Positions 44,612-56,419 of a stretch of DNA of 64,000 nt are shown here, in pieces. Position numbers and translations under genes: made by a program. The stretch comes from Yamagishiella unicocca (taxonomy: Eukaryota; Chlorophyta; Chlorophyceae; Chlamydomonadales; Volvocaceae), in NCBI GenBank assembly GCA_003116995.1, contig BDSL01000116.1, positions 236,344-300,343 of the forward strand. Reading direction: 5' to 3'. The notes under the pieces were generated by a model. That model was not told where the DNA came from. It ran no database searches and saw only the letters and a program-made list of their open reading frames with translations. Within the stretch, counting starts at the first letter, position 1, and the number at the start of each line of letters is the position of its first letter.

Positions 44612-47600
44612 ATGGGTTGTGTTAATTCAAAGGAGGACGCATTGTCGGTGCCGCCCGGCAAGGAGTACACGGACCTCAACAACTACGATGCCGGCGTCCT
44701 TTCTGTATACCTTACCGGAGGGCCTCTGACAGCAAAGGATTACAAGGAACGCCTAGTATCGTCGGAAGGCACGCAGACGGTATTCATGCCGCAGTCAGGG
44801 TACACAATCCGCTACGCCTTCGTCAGCCAGCGCGGATACTATCCTGACGCTCCCAGCAAGGCAAATCAGGACGCGTTCTGCGTTCAAACGTATTTCGGTG
44901 GCGACGCGGAGCAGTGTTTTTTCGGCGTATTTGATGGGCACGGAGAGTATGGGACTCAATGTTCACAGTTTGCGAAGGAGAAGGTGAGGGGCTGCATTTT
45001 GGGCAATGCCAGGTGTCTACAGCTAAGAATGAGATAGATAAGGCATAGTTTCGCTTTTCTGGCAATTAGGCACACGTCTGGGCTGCAAAAGTGCACTAAC
45101 AACAAATATTTCACGTGGAACACGTTCGAACGGCCCGCGGCCGGTGCGCTTGCGCTGGTTTCGACATAACTGCAAAGTTACATGAATGATTATACCGAAA
45201 TATAATCAGGATTACAGCGATGTAGCCGTGCATTCGCTTGGGGGGTTCGTCTGCGCGCGGTCATCGTCAGTTGGCCCAAATACTATGTATCCTCCTAACG
45301 CCTGAAATACTTTGACCTGGCGTATTTGCGGGGTGCAGCTTGGCCCGTCGCACGTCGCTCGCACGCCCCTGGCGCCAGCCACTTCCCTATCGTCCACCCA
45401 ACGGCCCACCCGCGCGCACCCACCCATGTCTGCGCCACGTCTCCGCCCTGGGAGCGCACGCGGGAGTCACGCACAATGCAACCAGCCAGATTCCCTCGCA
45501 GCACCGACATCCTCTTCTTCCCCGGGAAGCCTCCACAGGCACCCCGGCACTAAGGCCGCGGCAAGCACACCGCATCTGAACCACACAGCAATCCCATCAG
45601 CTCCTTTCACCCCTCCCTCGGCTCCCCTCGCCGCGCCTATTCCCTGCTGCCCCGGCCGCCGCAGGTGCCCGAGAACCTGCTCAACAACACGCACTTCGCT
45701 GTCAGTCCCGAAATAGCCTACCACCAGGCCATGGTGCTGTCCAACAACCAGCTGCATCGGTGTGTCTGGGTGCAGGGGGGGCGAAGGGGGGGGAAGGGGC
45801 AAAGGCCTTTGAGGGGGGGGCAGAGGTGGGTCTTTGGGCGTGCAATGCGGGCAGCCGTGGGTTCTGCGCCAAGCAAACGCGAGTTCCTCACTCCGAAACC
45901 CTCTCACCTCCGAGCCCGCTCCGCCGACGCCACTGGCGATGTCTCCCCCCGTCAGCCCACCACCACCACCACCGTGTACGCCACACGCGTTGTCTGTGAT
46001 GGGATTTTGGGACATTGGATTGGTCCCTGACACGCAGGCCTACCCCCGACCATAACCATGACCGCAAACCCCAGCGCCAGCTTCCCAACAACCTGCCTCG
46101 CCCGAACACAGACCCTGCTGACCCCGCTTCCCCCGCCCCCACCCCGCCGCGTGCCGGCGCCTGTCCTCCCCCACCCCGCCCTCGCGTTCCGCCCAGGTCC
46201 GAGGTCGATGACTCCATGTCGGGCACCACCGGCATCGCCGTACTCATCCGCGGTCGTACAGCCTACGTGGCCAACGTGGGGGACTCCCGGGCGGTGCTGG
46301 CGGAGCGGCACGGGGACAAGGTCATAGCGCAGGACCTTTCGTACGACCAAACGCCGTTCAGGTGAGGCCGAGGGAGGCGGGGGGGAAGGGTAACGGGCGG
46401 CCTGCGGTCTACTCTGGCGCAAAGCGGCCCGCTCCACCTGCATGGGACTGCGTGGGCAGATACATGGGCAGCAGCGTGGTGGATACTGGTGGGTTGTCAC
46501 GAGGTCGTGAGTTGCAAGGGCTGGACTGGGCAAGCGCCAAACCACCACTGTGGGGCGACAGCTGCGGCTGTGGCGGTGGCATCCGGCGACGGCCGGCCCC
46601 CGATTTCGCCCCTTCCCTCACCACCCAACGCACCCAACCCAACCCATCGTCCTGCTCCGCCCCCTGTCCTGCCCCCCGCTTGAAATGAAACCCGCCCGCT
46701 CTGCTGCGTCCCGCGCTTCACGCGTTTCTTCGCTGCCCCGCCCCACCCTCCCTCCACCGCTTCTTCTTCTTCCTCCTCCTCCAGACGCGACGAGTGCGAG
46801 AGAGTGAAGCGATGTGGTGCCCGGGTGCTCACATTGGACCAGCTCGAAGGAATCAAGGTGAGGAGGGGACGAGGGGGAAGGCCGGGGGGAGGAAGGGGGG
46901 AAAGGAAGGGGGGGGGGGAAGGAAGGGCGGCGGAGGAAGGAGGGGACGGGGAGGTTGCATGCGTCAGGTGTCAGGCTGCGGCGGCGATCAGCTCGGGGTT
47001 GCGGGCTGACTAATGAGCCGCACATGGGGTCGGGTGCAGGTTAAGACTGATGGACCAATGACGCAGGAGAAGGGGGCGGCACGGTCACGGCATGGACGGT
47101 GGTCATAGCCGGGACGGTCTGGGTGGAGGGGTCTGCTGAGCAGCGCCAGGGAGGGTGGGGTTGAGGGGAGAAGCAGCGCTTGCGTTCCGGATCGGGATGC
47201 TGTGGATTCCACACCGCGATGGGCGGCGCTTCAGCGTCAGCAGTTGTCACCGTAATGTGGGTGGGGGTGTGGTCCATTGGGCGCCAATCCGGCCACCAGC
47301 CACGGCCGCGGCGTGCATGATGCGGGAGCAGGGTGGCTAGGAGGCTCAGGTCAGCGCCCGGTGCAGGAGGGTGGGGGGCGGGCTAGCGAGGAAAGTACCC
47401 CTGTGGTGACGGTGGCGGGGAGCTCAACGGCCCGCATAGCGGCCGGGGAGTCAGCTCAGGGCGAGTCAGGCATCCAAATGTAGCGTCAGGAGGTGGGCGT
47501 TGCTGCGTGCAGGCGTTGCTGACTTGGGCCGTGTTCCAACCCAGATGACGGGGGGGCGTGTTCCAACCCAGATGGCGGGGGGGGCGTGTTCCAACCCAGG

Positions 47601-50600
47601 TGGCGGGGGCCGTGTTCCAACCCAGATGACGGGGGGCGTGTTCCGACCCAGATGGCGGGGGGGCGTGTTCCAACCCAGATGGCGGGGGCCGTGTTCCAAC
47701 CCAGATGGCGGGGGGGCGTGTTCCGACCCAGATGGCGGGGGGCCGTGTTCCAACCCAGGTGGCGGGGGGCGTGTTCTAACCCAGATGACGGGGGGCCGTG
47801 TTCCAACCCAGATGGCGGGGGCCGTGTTCCAACCCAGATGGCGGGGGGGCGTGTTCTAACCCAGATGGCGGGGGGGCGTGTTCCAACCCAGATGGCGGGG
47901 GGCCGTGTTCCAACCCAGATGGCGGGGGGCCGTGTTCCAACCCAGATGGCGGGGGGCGTGATCTAACTCGGGAGGAAGTCACACCAAGCTGACGCCCCCC
48001 CTGCCTGCCCTCGCACCCACCCCACCTCACCCCTCCTCGCCGCAGGACCCCAACGTCGAGTCCTGGGGCACAGAGGAGGAGGACGACGGCGACCCCCCCC
48101 GGCTGTGGGCCCCCAACGCAACGTACCCGGGGACGGCCTTCACGCGGAGCATCGGGGACAGCGGTGAGGACCTCCCGCGACTAGGGTGGAGCGCACGGGC
48201 GGGGGGGGGGGAGGGCGTCCCGGATGGATGAATTGGTGTATCGTACGCAACGCTGGGGGAACGGGAGAAAAGGTCCGGGGGCGGGCAGCTTGGGGGGAGA
48301 CCTTTCCAGAAGGGGCCGCGTAAGGGGGCGCTAAACCCATATGCTCAGGATCTGATAAGGAACGGACGGGTGGTGCGGCGATAGCGGTAGCGGCAGGAGC
48401 TGCTGACACCAATCCCAGCCTACGCGTTCCCCTACCCGCGTGCCCCCCTGAACCACCCCGCTCCCTTCCCCGCCCCCTCCCCCTCCCCAGCTGCCGAGCG
48501 CATCGGCGTGTTTGCTGAGCCGGAGGTGGTGACCAAGCAGCTGTCCGCGCAGCACCCCTTCATCGTCATCGCCTCGGACGGCGTCTTCGAGTTCCTGTCC
48601 AGCCAGTCGGTGGTGGACATGGTGGGGATCGGCGGGGGGGGAGCAGCGGGGGAGGAAAACCCGTATGAGAGGAAAACCCGTTGGCAGGGGGGCAGCGAGG
48701 GAGGGGGGTGGGCAAGGAAACCGGTTGGTAAGACATGGTAGACCAGCGAGAGGTCAGGGGACGGGGAACAGGGTCCAGCTAGGGAACCCGGAGACCGACA
48801 AAGGGGGGGGCCGAGGGCTGTGGTCTTTGGGACCTGCTGGGCCGGAGCCGTCGTGCCGCCGGGCAACTGCGCAGTCAACATCCAACCAGTACCCCATCAC
48901 AAACCCATTCCAGCAAAAGTCCAAACGGGCCAGTTCTCCAGCATGCGGTTCTAAGCGAGCGTACCAACCGGTTCCTACGCGGTTCTTCAGTGCCGACCCA
49001 CGGGTTTCCTCTCACCTCCCCTCCTCCTCCTCTCCCCCCCCCCAGGTGACTAAGTTCGAGGACCCCCAGGATGCGTGTCTCTCCGTGGTGGCCGAGTCGT
49101 ACCGTCTGTGGCTGCAGCACGAGACCCGCACCGACGACATCACCATGATCGTCATCCAGTTCCAGGGGCTGGAGGACGAGGCGCCGCAGATGGCGCTGCC
49201 CACACCCAGCGGGTGAGGGGGGAGAGGGCTGGGCTGGCCGGGCGGGTTTACCAGGGGAGGAGGACGACACGAGCCTGGCTCGCAAACGTCAGCGTACCCG
49301 GACCCAAGCATGTTCGCATCGTCCCCTGCATCATATTGCTGCAAGCAGAGCGTCCTCGTCGCTGCGCTGCTCGTCCCTCCAGCCACCTCGCCCCCCCCCC
49401 ACCACCACGTGTGGGGGAGGAGGGAGGAACCATGTGTCCGAAGACAATGCGCCAGCTATCCTACCTGTGTCGTACAACCGGGCCATTATGCCCCCCCCCC
49501 ACACCACCACCACGTGGTCACCAAACCAAACCCCCGCGCTCGCTCCCTCCCGCCAAAACCCTAAAACCCCCCCGCCCCTCCCCCGCCCCGCCCCTCCCTC
49601 GTCCTCAGCGCCGCGCTGGACTACTCGACCCGCGCGGTCCCCTCCATGGCCGGTATGGCTCTGCGGCGGCTGCCCACCACCCGCCTGGCGGCCATCGAGG
49701 CCCCCGCGGTCAGCCTGGAGGAGCTGCAGAGCGAGCTGCGGCTGCTGCAGCAGCGCAAGATGGCGCAGGCGGCGGCGGTGCAGCACCACGCGGCGATGGC
49801 GGCGGCGGCGCAGGAGGCGGCGGCGCTGGGCGGCACCAGCTTCGTGGCGGGCGAGCAGCCGGGGGGCTCCGCAGCGGGGCCGGGGGGGGAGCTGGATGCG
49901 GAGGGCCAGGGGCAAGGGTGGCGGACACCGGAGGAGCTGCGGGTGCGTGGGGTGGGGGGGAGAAGGGGCGGAGGCGGGAAGTAGAGGGGTATGAAACAAA
50001 TGGGGGAGGACGGAGGCGGGAAGGGGTGGGGGAGGGCTCTGGCTGAGGAGTTGGGAGCAGCCCAAGTGGACCGAGGTGGGGAGGGAGGGCTATGACCCCT
50101 CCGCCAGTGTAGTAGTAGGAGCGAGAGCTAGCTGGGGGCCAGGGTGTCAGTTTGCGGAGGTAGGCACGGCGCCAGCACCCCCAGACCGCCAGACCCCGGG
50201 CCGCCGACATCAACATCAGGCTTCTCTTGTTCGCCGGGTTGGTCTCCCCCCGGCCACATTCACGGCGCCCTGCTAGAGCCCCTAGCCTCCCGCTGCACCC
50301 CCCTGCCTGCCTCCCCCGGCTCCACCCCTGCCCACCTCCTCCACCCCTGCAGCCCCCAATCGGCACCCTTCCGCCCCACCCGCCCCACCGCAACCCCTGC
50401 CTATGATCGTACATCAGAACACCCCATGTGACGCCCCCCCCCCCCGAAACCCCAACCCCAACCGCAACCCCGCAGCCCCAACCCCTTTCTTCTCCTTCTA
50501 ACCCCTAACCCACCCCCCACCCGGACACCGCCTCCACCCCACCGCCCGCAGATGCTGGCCTTCGCCACCTCCTCCAACTTCCTCTTCACCAGCATGACCG

Positions 50601-53600
50601 CCCCGGAGCGCGCCGACGTGTTCACGCTGTTCGAGCCGCACCCCGTCAAGGCGGGGGACGTGGTGGTGCGGCAGGCGGAGCCGGGGGACTACTTTTACGT
50701 CGTGGAGTCGGGCCAGTACGACGTGTTCGTACAGGCGGGCATGGACCCGCCGCTGCTGGTGCACACGTACAGCAGCGCGTCGGGGCAGCCGGTGAGGATG
50801 AAGCGGCGGGGGGGGGGGGCGGAGGGGCTGATGCTGGGGGGTTGAGGATGAAGCGGCGGGAGGGGGGGGGCGGAGGGGCTGATGCTGGGGGGGTTGAGGA
50901 TGAAGCGGCGGGAGGGGGGGGCGGAGGGGCTGATGCTGGGGGGGTTGAGGATGAAGCGGCGGGAGGGGGGGGCGGAGGGGCTGATGCTGGGGGGTTGAGG
51001 ATGAAGCGGCGGGAGGGGGGGGGCGGAGGGGCTGATGCTGGGGGGGTTGAGGATGAAGCGGCGGGAGGGGGGGGGCGGAGGGGCTGATGCTGGGGGGGTT
51101 GAGGATGAAGCGGCGGGAGGGGGGGGCGGAGGGGCTGATGCTGGGGGGGTTGAGGATGAAGCGGCGGGAGGGTGTATAAAAACCGTCGGGGCGGGGGAGG
51201 GGGGCTGATGCTGGAGGGGCCGAGAGTAAGCCGGTGAATCCGACAGAAGAATGACGAGGAAATGACTTGGGGGCCGGGGTGGAAAGGAGGGCCGGTGCTT
51301 GCGGGTTCCAGACGTCGTCTGGCCCTGTCAGGTGCTCGCCGACCACGCAACCACGCAACCCACTCGCCCTCGTCCTCCCCTCCCGCTGTCCGCCCCCGTC
51401 CTTCTCGACACGGCAAATACCCCTTCCCCGCCATCCCCCGCCGCTGCCCTCACCTCAACCCGCCTCACCTCTCCAGCATGCATCTCGAAACGTCGGTTCT
51501 AGGTGGTTTTCCTCGCATCCACGGCTCTTCCTCGCAACCTCACCTCACCACACCACACCAGACCTCACCTCACCTCACCTCACCTCACCTCACCCACCCC
51601 CCCAGGCTTCCTTCGGCGAGCTGGCCCTGCTCTACAACAAGCCCCGCGCCGCCACCGTCATGGCCCGCACCGACGGGCTGCTGTACCGGCTGCACCGCGC
51701 CGCCTTCCGCTCCGTGGTGGCGGCGGGGGGGCAGCCCAGCGCCACCGTGCGCACCCTGCGGGGGGTGGAGGTGCTGCAGTGCCTCTCGATGACGCAGCTG
51801 CAGAGGCTGGCGGAGCTCATGGACGAGGTGCGGGGGGTGGAGGGGATGCAAGGAAAACCCGTGTACGAAGGGAAATGGGGGGAAAGGGTGTGTGTGGAGT
51901 GGTGGGGGGGAGGGGAGCGTAGGAACGTGTGGGGCGGATTGACATTACACGGGGTACACCAGATAGAAGATCCGGAGCGCTATCGGATTTGCGTGAACCG
52001 AGAGGGGAGAAGAAGCATTGCTAGCTGTTGCCGTGGATTGGGGGCCGGGCATGAGAGCAAACCCGTAGGGTCGTGTGTGCGGGGGGGTTGTATAAAAACC
52101 GGTTTACGCAACAGGACAGGATAGTTGGCGCATGGTCGTCGGACACCAAATTTGTGGGCGCATGCTGAAGCACTGGAACTGACTACCGGCAAACCTGTGC
52201 GGGGGGGGGGGGGCGCGAGTAGACCCGGTTACATGGGAAACGGAAAGGGGGGGTTCAGTGCGCCTACCTGCGTGGGGTGCGGAGTGGAGGTCACGGGGGG
52301 GGCAGGGCATGTTCGTGGGGAAGAGGTGAGGGGGAAGCGAACCCAGGGGCGGGGCGGTGGAGATCCCACCCGCCCAGTGGCTGGTCCGCTGTACACCTCC
52401 CTCTTCCCCTCATCACGGTTGCCCTCTTCCCCTTGCCCTCGCTCCTTCCTTTCGTCCGCCCCCCCCCCCAGACGACGTTCGACGACGGCTCCTTCGTCAT
52501 CCGGCAGGGCGAGGAGGGCCGCGACTTCTTCGTCATCTCCTCCGGGGAGGTGTCCTGCACCGTCAAGAAGAACCTGGCCAACCAGGACGAGCAGGCCAAG
52601 GAGGTACGGCAGGGAGGGGGCAGAGGAAACCCGTGGGTCGGCACGGCAGTGGGGAAGCCGGGGAGCAGGGGCCAGGGGGGGGATGGGAGGAGCAGTGGCG
52701 GGCGAGGGGTCGCCTTGGCGCCGCGGGGGCGGGGTCCGGACGGCTTTGCCGATACACTGGCCTCACTTTGCGATCGCTTTTCGCGTCGTCCTCTCTAGCT
52801 GCACGTCCGCGGCGGGGTGCCTAGTATTCCATCGGCCCGCGGCTCCCCTCCCCCCTGCCCCTCAACTATCCAACTATCCTGTCCCGTCGCGTAAAACGGT
52901 TTTTACAACCCCTCAATCCACACGTGCCCTCCGCATCTCCCCCCCTGCTCCCCTCTAACCCCTGCTCCCCTCTAACCCCTGCTCCCCTCTTAACCCCTGC
53001 TCACCCCTGCTTCCCCCCTGCAACCCCCCCTAGGTCCTCCGCCTGTACGCGGGCCAGTACTTCGGCGAGCGGGCCCTGCTGACCTCCGCCAAGAGGGCCG
53101 CCAACGTTGTAGCCAGCGGGCGGGTGACGCTGCTGGCCATCAGCAGGGCGAGGTTCGAGTCGGTGTTCGGGTCGCTGCAGGTGGGGGAAGAGGGGGTGGC
53201 CAGGAGGCGGTGGGGGGCGGGAGAATGTGGGGGCCAGGAGGGGGTGGGGCAGGAGGAGGTGGGCAAGGAGGGGCAGCAGCTGACCCTCTTACGGAACCTC
53301 TCCGGCTGCTCGCTGCAGCAAGGAAGGGGGGGAGGTGGCACCCCCTGAAGATCCATACCCAAGCAAAACCACACCGTAATGCGGTCGCCATCGTGTCGTA
53401 CCGTCGTGTCGTACCAGCATCGTGTCGTACGGGCGCAGACCTGCTGCAACGGCTGATTCCCTCTCCCTATCCTGTCACTCCTGCCGCCCCCCCTTTCAGG
53501 ACATCGTCGACAGCGAGGCCGCCTGGAAGGAGGCGGTGGCCATGCAGCGGGAGGTGCTGAGCAGGAAGACGATGGCGTCGGGGCTGCAGGTGGGTCGGGA

Positions 53601-53656
53601 GGGCGAAGGGATGGGTGGCGGGCCGCCTGAAGCCACCATCTGCGGCAGGTCGGCTG

Positions 53657-53691
<35 letters not shown>

Positions 53692-56419
53692 CAACAACAT
53701 CATCATCATCATCATCATCATCATCCCAGCAACATCAGCAACCAGCCGAAGGGCCCCCCTCCTCCGTCCATGGCTTTCTGCCCCAGGGCGCCATCGCTGC
53801 ACCACTGGTGGAATGACTGCCCCAGCCCAGATAACCCTATATTTAGACGAGCCGCCCCGCGCCTCCCCCCCTTCAATTCACCTGTCGTGACCCCCCCCCC
53901 TTGTCGCCCCTTCCTCTCCCCTCCCCCCCCAGGTCGCTCAGGCCCAGTTCAGCCTGGAGGAGCTGTCCGCCCGCGGGCTGCTGTCCTCCACCGACTGCTC
54001 GGCGCTGATGCTCATGGAGCACAAGGCGAGCGAGGAGGTGTACACGGTGAGTGCTCCAGGGGGGGGGGGGAGAGGAAACCCGGGGGTAGGCCAGCACGGA
54101 ACGGAAGGGGGGTGGGTTGCAAAAAGGAACTGGATACTCGACGTGGGAGGAGGAAGGGGGGTGGCGGCAGGAGGGCATGGTCGCGGCGGGTGCCCCGGGG
54201 TGGGGTGGGGCTGACTCTGCGGCCGGGCATGGGGTTCGGTTTTCAGGCGTTTCATGGCCGCGTTGCGACGTGTGGTGGGGTAGGGCGACCACCTCCAAAC
54301 CTCCAAACCATGCCCCTACCGGCCACCTCTCAACCGCACCCCCCCCCTCGGCCCCCTCCACCCTGTGCCGTCCCCCCTTCGGCCCCTCCTCCCCCAGGTC
54401 CGTGTCACCAGTGTCGCTGACGTGGTGATGCTGTCCAAGCAGACCGTGGCGATGCGCTCGCGCGACGTGACCCGCTCCCTGGAGCCCAGCTTCTTCGTGC
54501 CGGGGGTGCTGAAGAGCTTCAAGGACAACCGGGTGCTGGCGGAGGTGCGGAGGGGAGGGCGGAAGGGGGAGGGGGGAGACGGGGGGGGATGGCGGAGGCC
54601 GAAGAGGGGAAGGGGATGGGGAGAGCAAGGAGGAGACAGCTTCAATGGATTAGGACAGGTCTGGCTGGCCGGAAGTGTCGGGGAAGGGCTCGTAGCGCGC
54701 CGGCGGCTAAAAATGGTTCCGGGGCCGGAGATCTTGGTCTCGGAGCCGGAGTCTCTCGAAGCCGCAGATCTCTTAAAAGCCGCCACCTTGCCCCCCGCCA
54801 CCGCCGCTCACCCACAAAGACGTCGTGCCCCTGGAACCCCAACACCCGCAATTCCAGCTGCTGGCCTGCGTCCGACGGCGTACTCTTAACTCCCACCCCC
54901 TCCCCCCCTCCCTCCCCCCCACTCCCCTCACGTCGTGACGTGCTAGGTGCTCATGACTGTGGGTCTGTGCACCCTGGACTGCCTGATGGTGCCGCTGCCC
55001 TTCGACGAGGCCTCCGCCATGTACATCGCCGCGTCCGTGGTGCTGGGTCTGGAGCACCTGCACTGGTCGGGGGTCATATACCGCGGCCTCTCGGTGCACT
55101 CGGTGGTGGTCACGGAGGGGGGCCAGGTGCAGCTGGTGGACTTCAGGTGGGGCCGGGGGGGAGGGGCCGGGGGGAGGGACCCGGGGGAGGGGCCGGGGGG
55201 GAGGGACCGGGGGGCCAAGCGTCGTTTTGTGGTGGCGTCTTGGTTGGCACTGGCGTGGTTCCGTGATTGGAGGGACGTGTGCAGGGGCAACGAAGCCGAC
55301 CACCCACCCACCCACTCGCCCACACGGGCTCTCCTCACAGCTCACTCGCTCACTCGTTCGCAGGTTCGCCCGGCGCAACGAGGGCCGCGCCTTCACGCTG
55401 TGCGGCAACCCCGAGTACCTGGCGCCGGAGGTGGTGGAGGGGCGGGGGCACACGGAGGTGAGGCGGGGGATTACAATAAACGAACCGGTAACTCGACTTG
55501 GGAATTGTAGTGGGTGCGTAGCCTCCGGACACCTGGACGCGCGCGCATGCTACTGGACTAGGGTGGCCGGCCACACACGGACGCGACGACGGAGGGGGGA
55601 GGGGGGAGGGGGGCGAAGGCACGTGGTGCGGCCCCAGCTGCCAGGCCCGGCGCTGGTGGCGCCAGCGCTGCAGGTCCTTGCCGCGCTCTGTGCCTCACTA
55701 CCGGGGCCAGCCCCTCGCCGCCTGGCAGGCAACCGTTTACATCCGCCACAGCTCCTCCGCCTGCCGTCAACCCCTGCACCCTCCCTGCCAGCCTTCGTGT
55801 TTCAGTCACCCACCCACCCGCCCACACCCATAACCTCCCCTCTTCACCCTCCCCGGCTCTCCTCGCCACTCCCCCACACCCCGCTATTCAACCCATGTCG
55901 TGTAACCGTTTTTTATGCCACCCCCCGCCATCCTCACTTCCCATGTCGCATAACCGGGTCTCTTCACCACTCCCCCCCCACCGCCTCTTTCCCCCCCCTT
56001 CCCCCCCTCCCCCCCCCCAGTCCGCCGACCTGTGGGCCCTGGGCGTGCTCATCTACTGCCTCATGTCCGGAGAGACCCCCTTCGCCGCGGCCGGCGACGA
56101 CGAGCTCCGCATCTACCGCCGCATCGTCTCCCGCCACCTCTCCTTCCCGCACCACTTCTCCCCCGCCGCGCGGGACCTGCTGGAGCGGCTGCTCCAACAC
56201 GACCCCTCCGCCCGCCTGGGCGGCCACGGCCCCGCCTCCCTGCGCCACCTCAAGCGCCACCCCTGGTTCGCAGCCATGAACTGGGACGCGCTGCTGGAGC
56301 ACCGCTACCTGCCGCCCCCCGGCATCAGGGAGCGCATCTACAACTTCGAGGGGGTGGCCTACGCGCACTTCGACCCGCGCTCCTACGAGGGCGACATGTC
56401 GTGGTCCAACAACTTCTGA
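44612..56419 (+). CDS. PP2C phosphatase / two cyclic-nucleotide-binding domains / AGC-type kinase fusion (plant-type PKG)
   Basis: Eighteen exons, 1079 aa: 44612-44983, 45665-45759, 46197-46361, 46785-46857, 48046-48163, 48491-48621, 49046-49212, 49609-49942, 50552-50791, 51606-51827, 52472-52603, 53034-53180, 53500-53589, 53933-54046, 54398-54544, 54947-55146, 55364-55457, 56021-56419. All phases fit. MGCVNSK at the N-terminus is a myristoylation/palmitoylation signal. The PP2C part (about 65-370) has FDGHG (D108), [18 protein letters not shown] (D304) and DDIT (348-351). An Ala/Gln-rich linker covers about 374-485. CNB-A has [14 protein letters not shown] (568-583). CNB-B has YFGERALL...KRAANV (692-708). 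The kinase part (about 763-1079) has YRGLS (894-898), VDFR (913-916), [10 protein letters not shown] and an AGC-like tail. The domain order and length match land-plant PP2C/cyclic-nucleotide-binding/kinase proteins (about 1090 aa). It presumably couples cyclic-nucleotide binding to opposing phosphatase and kinase activities at a membrane. Confidence 0.92.
47525..47965. repeat. Minisatellite, about 28-30 bp unit, about 15 copies, in PKG-like intron 4
   Basis: Unit GTGTTCCAACCCAGATGGCG followed by a G-run and CC/CG. Variants are TTCCGACCC, TTCTAACCC and GATGACG. Unlike the other large arrays it does not touch a splice site. Confidence 0.93.
50792..51180 (+). repeat. Minisatellite, about 48-52 bp unit, about 8 copies, starting at the 5' splice site of PKG-like intron 9
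   Basis: The first unit is the donor itself, CCG|GTGAGGATGAAGCGGCGG. Later units begin TTGAGGATGAAGCGGCGGGA and continue GGCGGAGGGGCTGATGCTGG plus G-run. Only the first unit has GT, so the copies do not add donors. The last unit runs into GTGTATAAAAACCGTC, a family B/C-like start. Confidence 0.92.
51470..51537 (-). repeat. Family A element at the acceptor side of PKG-like intron 9
   Basis: CTCTCCAGCATGCATCTCGA, ACGTCGGTTCTAGG, TCGCATCCACGGCTCTTCCT. It lies about 70 bp before the acceptor (exon starts 51606). Confidence 0.82.
52091..52200 (+). repeat. Family C dispersed intron element
   Basis: TATAAAAACCGGTTTACGCA, GGACAGGATAGTTGGCGCAT, GGTCGTCGGACACC, GGGCGCATGCTGAAGCACTG, GACTACCGGCAAACC. 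It is in PKG-like intron 10 and aligns over its length with 11971-12080. Confidence 0.87.
53658..53734 (+). repeat. ATC/CAT trinucleotide microsatellite in PKG-like intron 13
   Basis: Two runs of CAT (about 10 and 9 units) separated by CCCAACAA. Confidence 0.95.
55467..55573 (+). repeat. Family B dispersed intron element (long copy)
   Basis: Begins about 9 bp inside the donor of PKG-like intron 17: GGATTACAATAAACGAACCG, GTAACTCGACTTGGGAATTG, ending GCGCGCATGCTACTGGACTA. The acceptor side of the same intron (about 55892-55970) has two inverted short relatives (GTCGTGTAACCG and GTCGCATAACCGGG). Confidence 0.88.
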
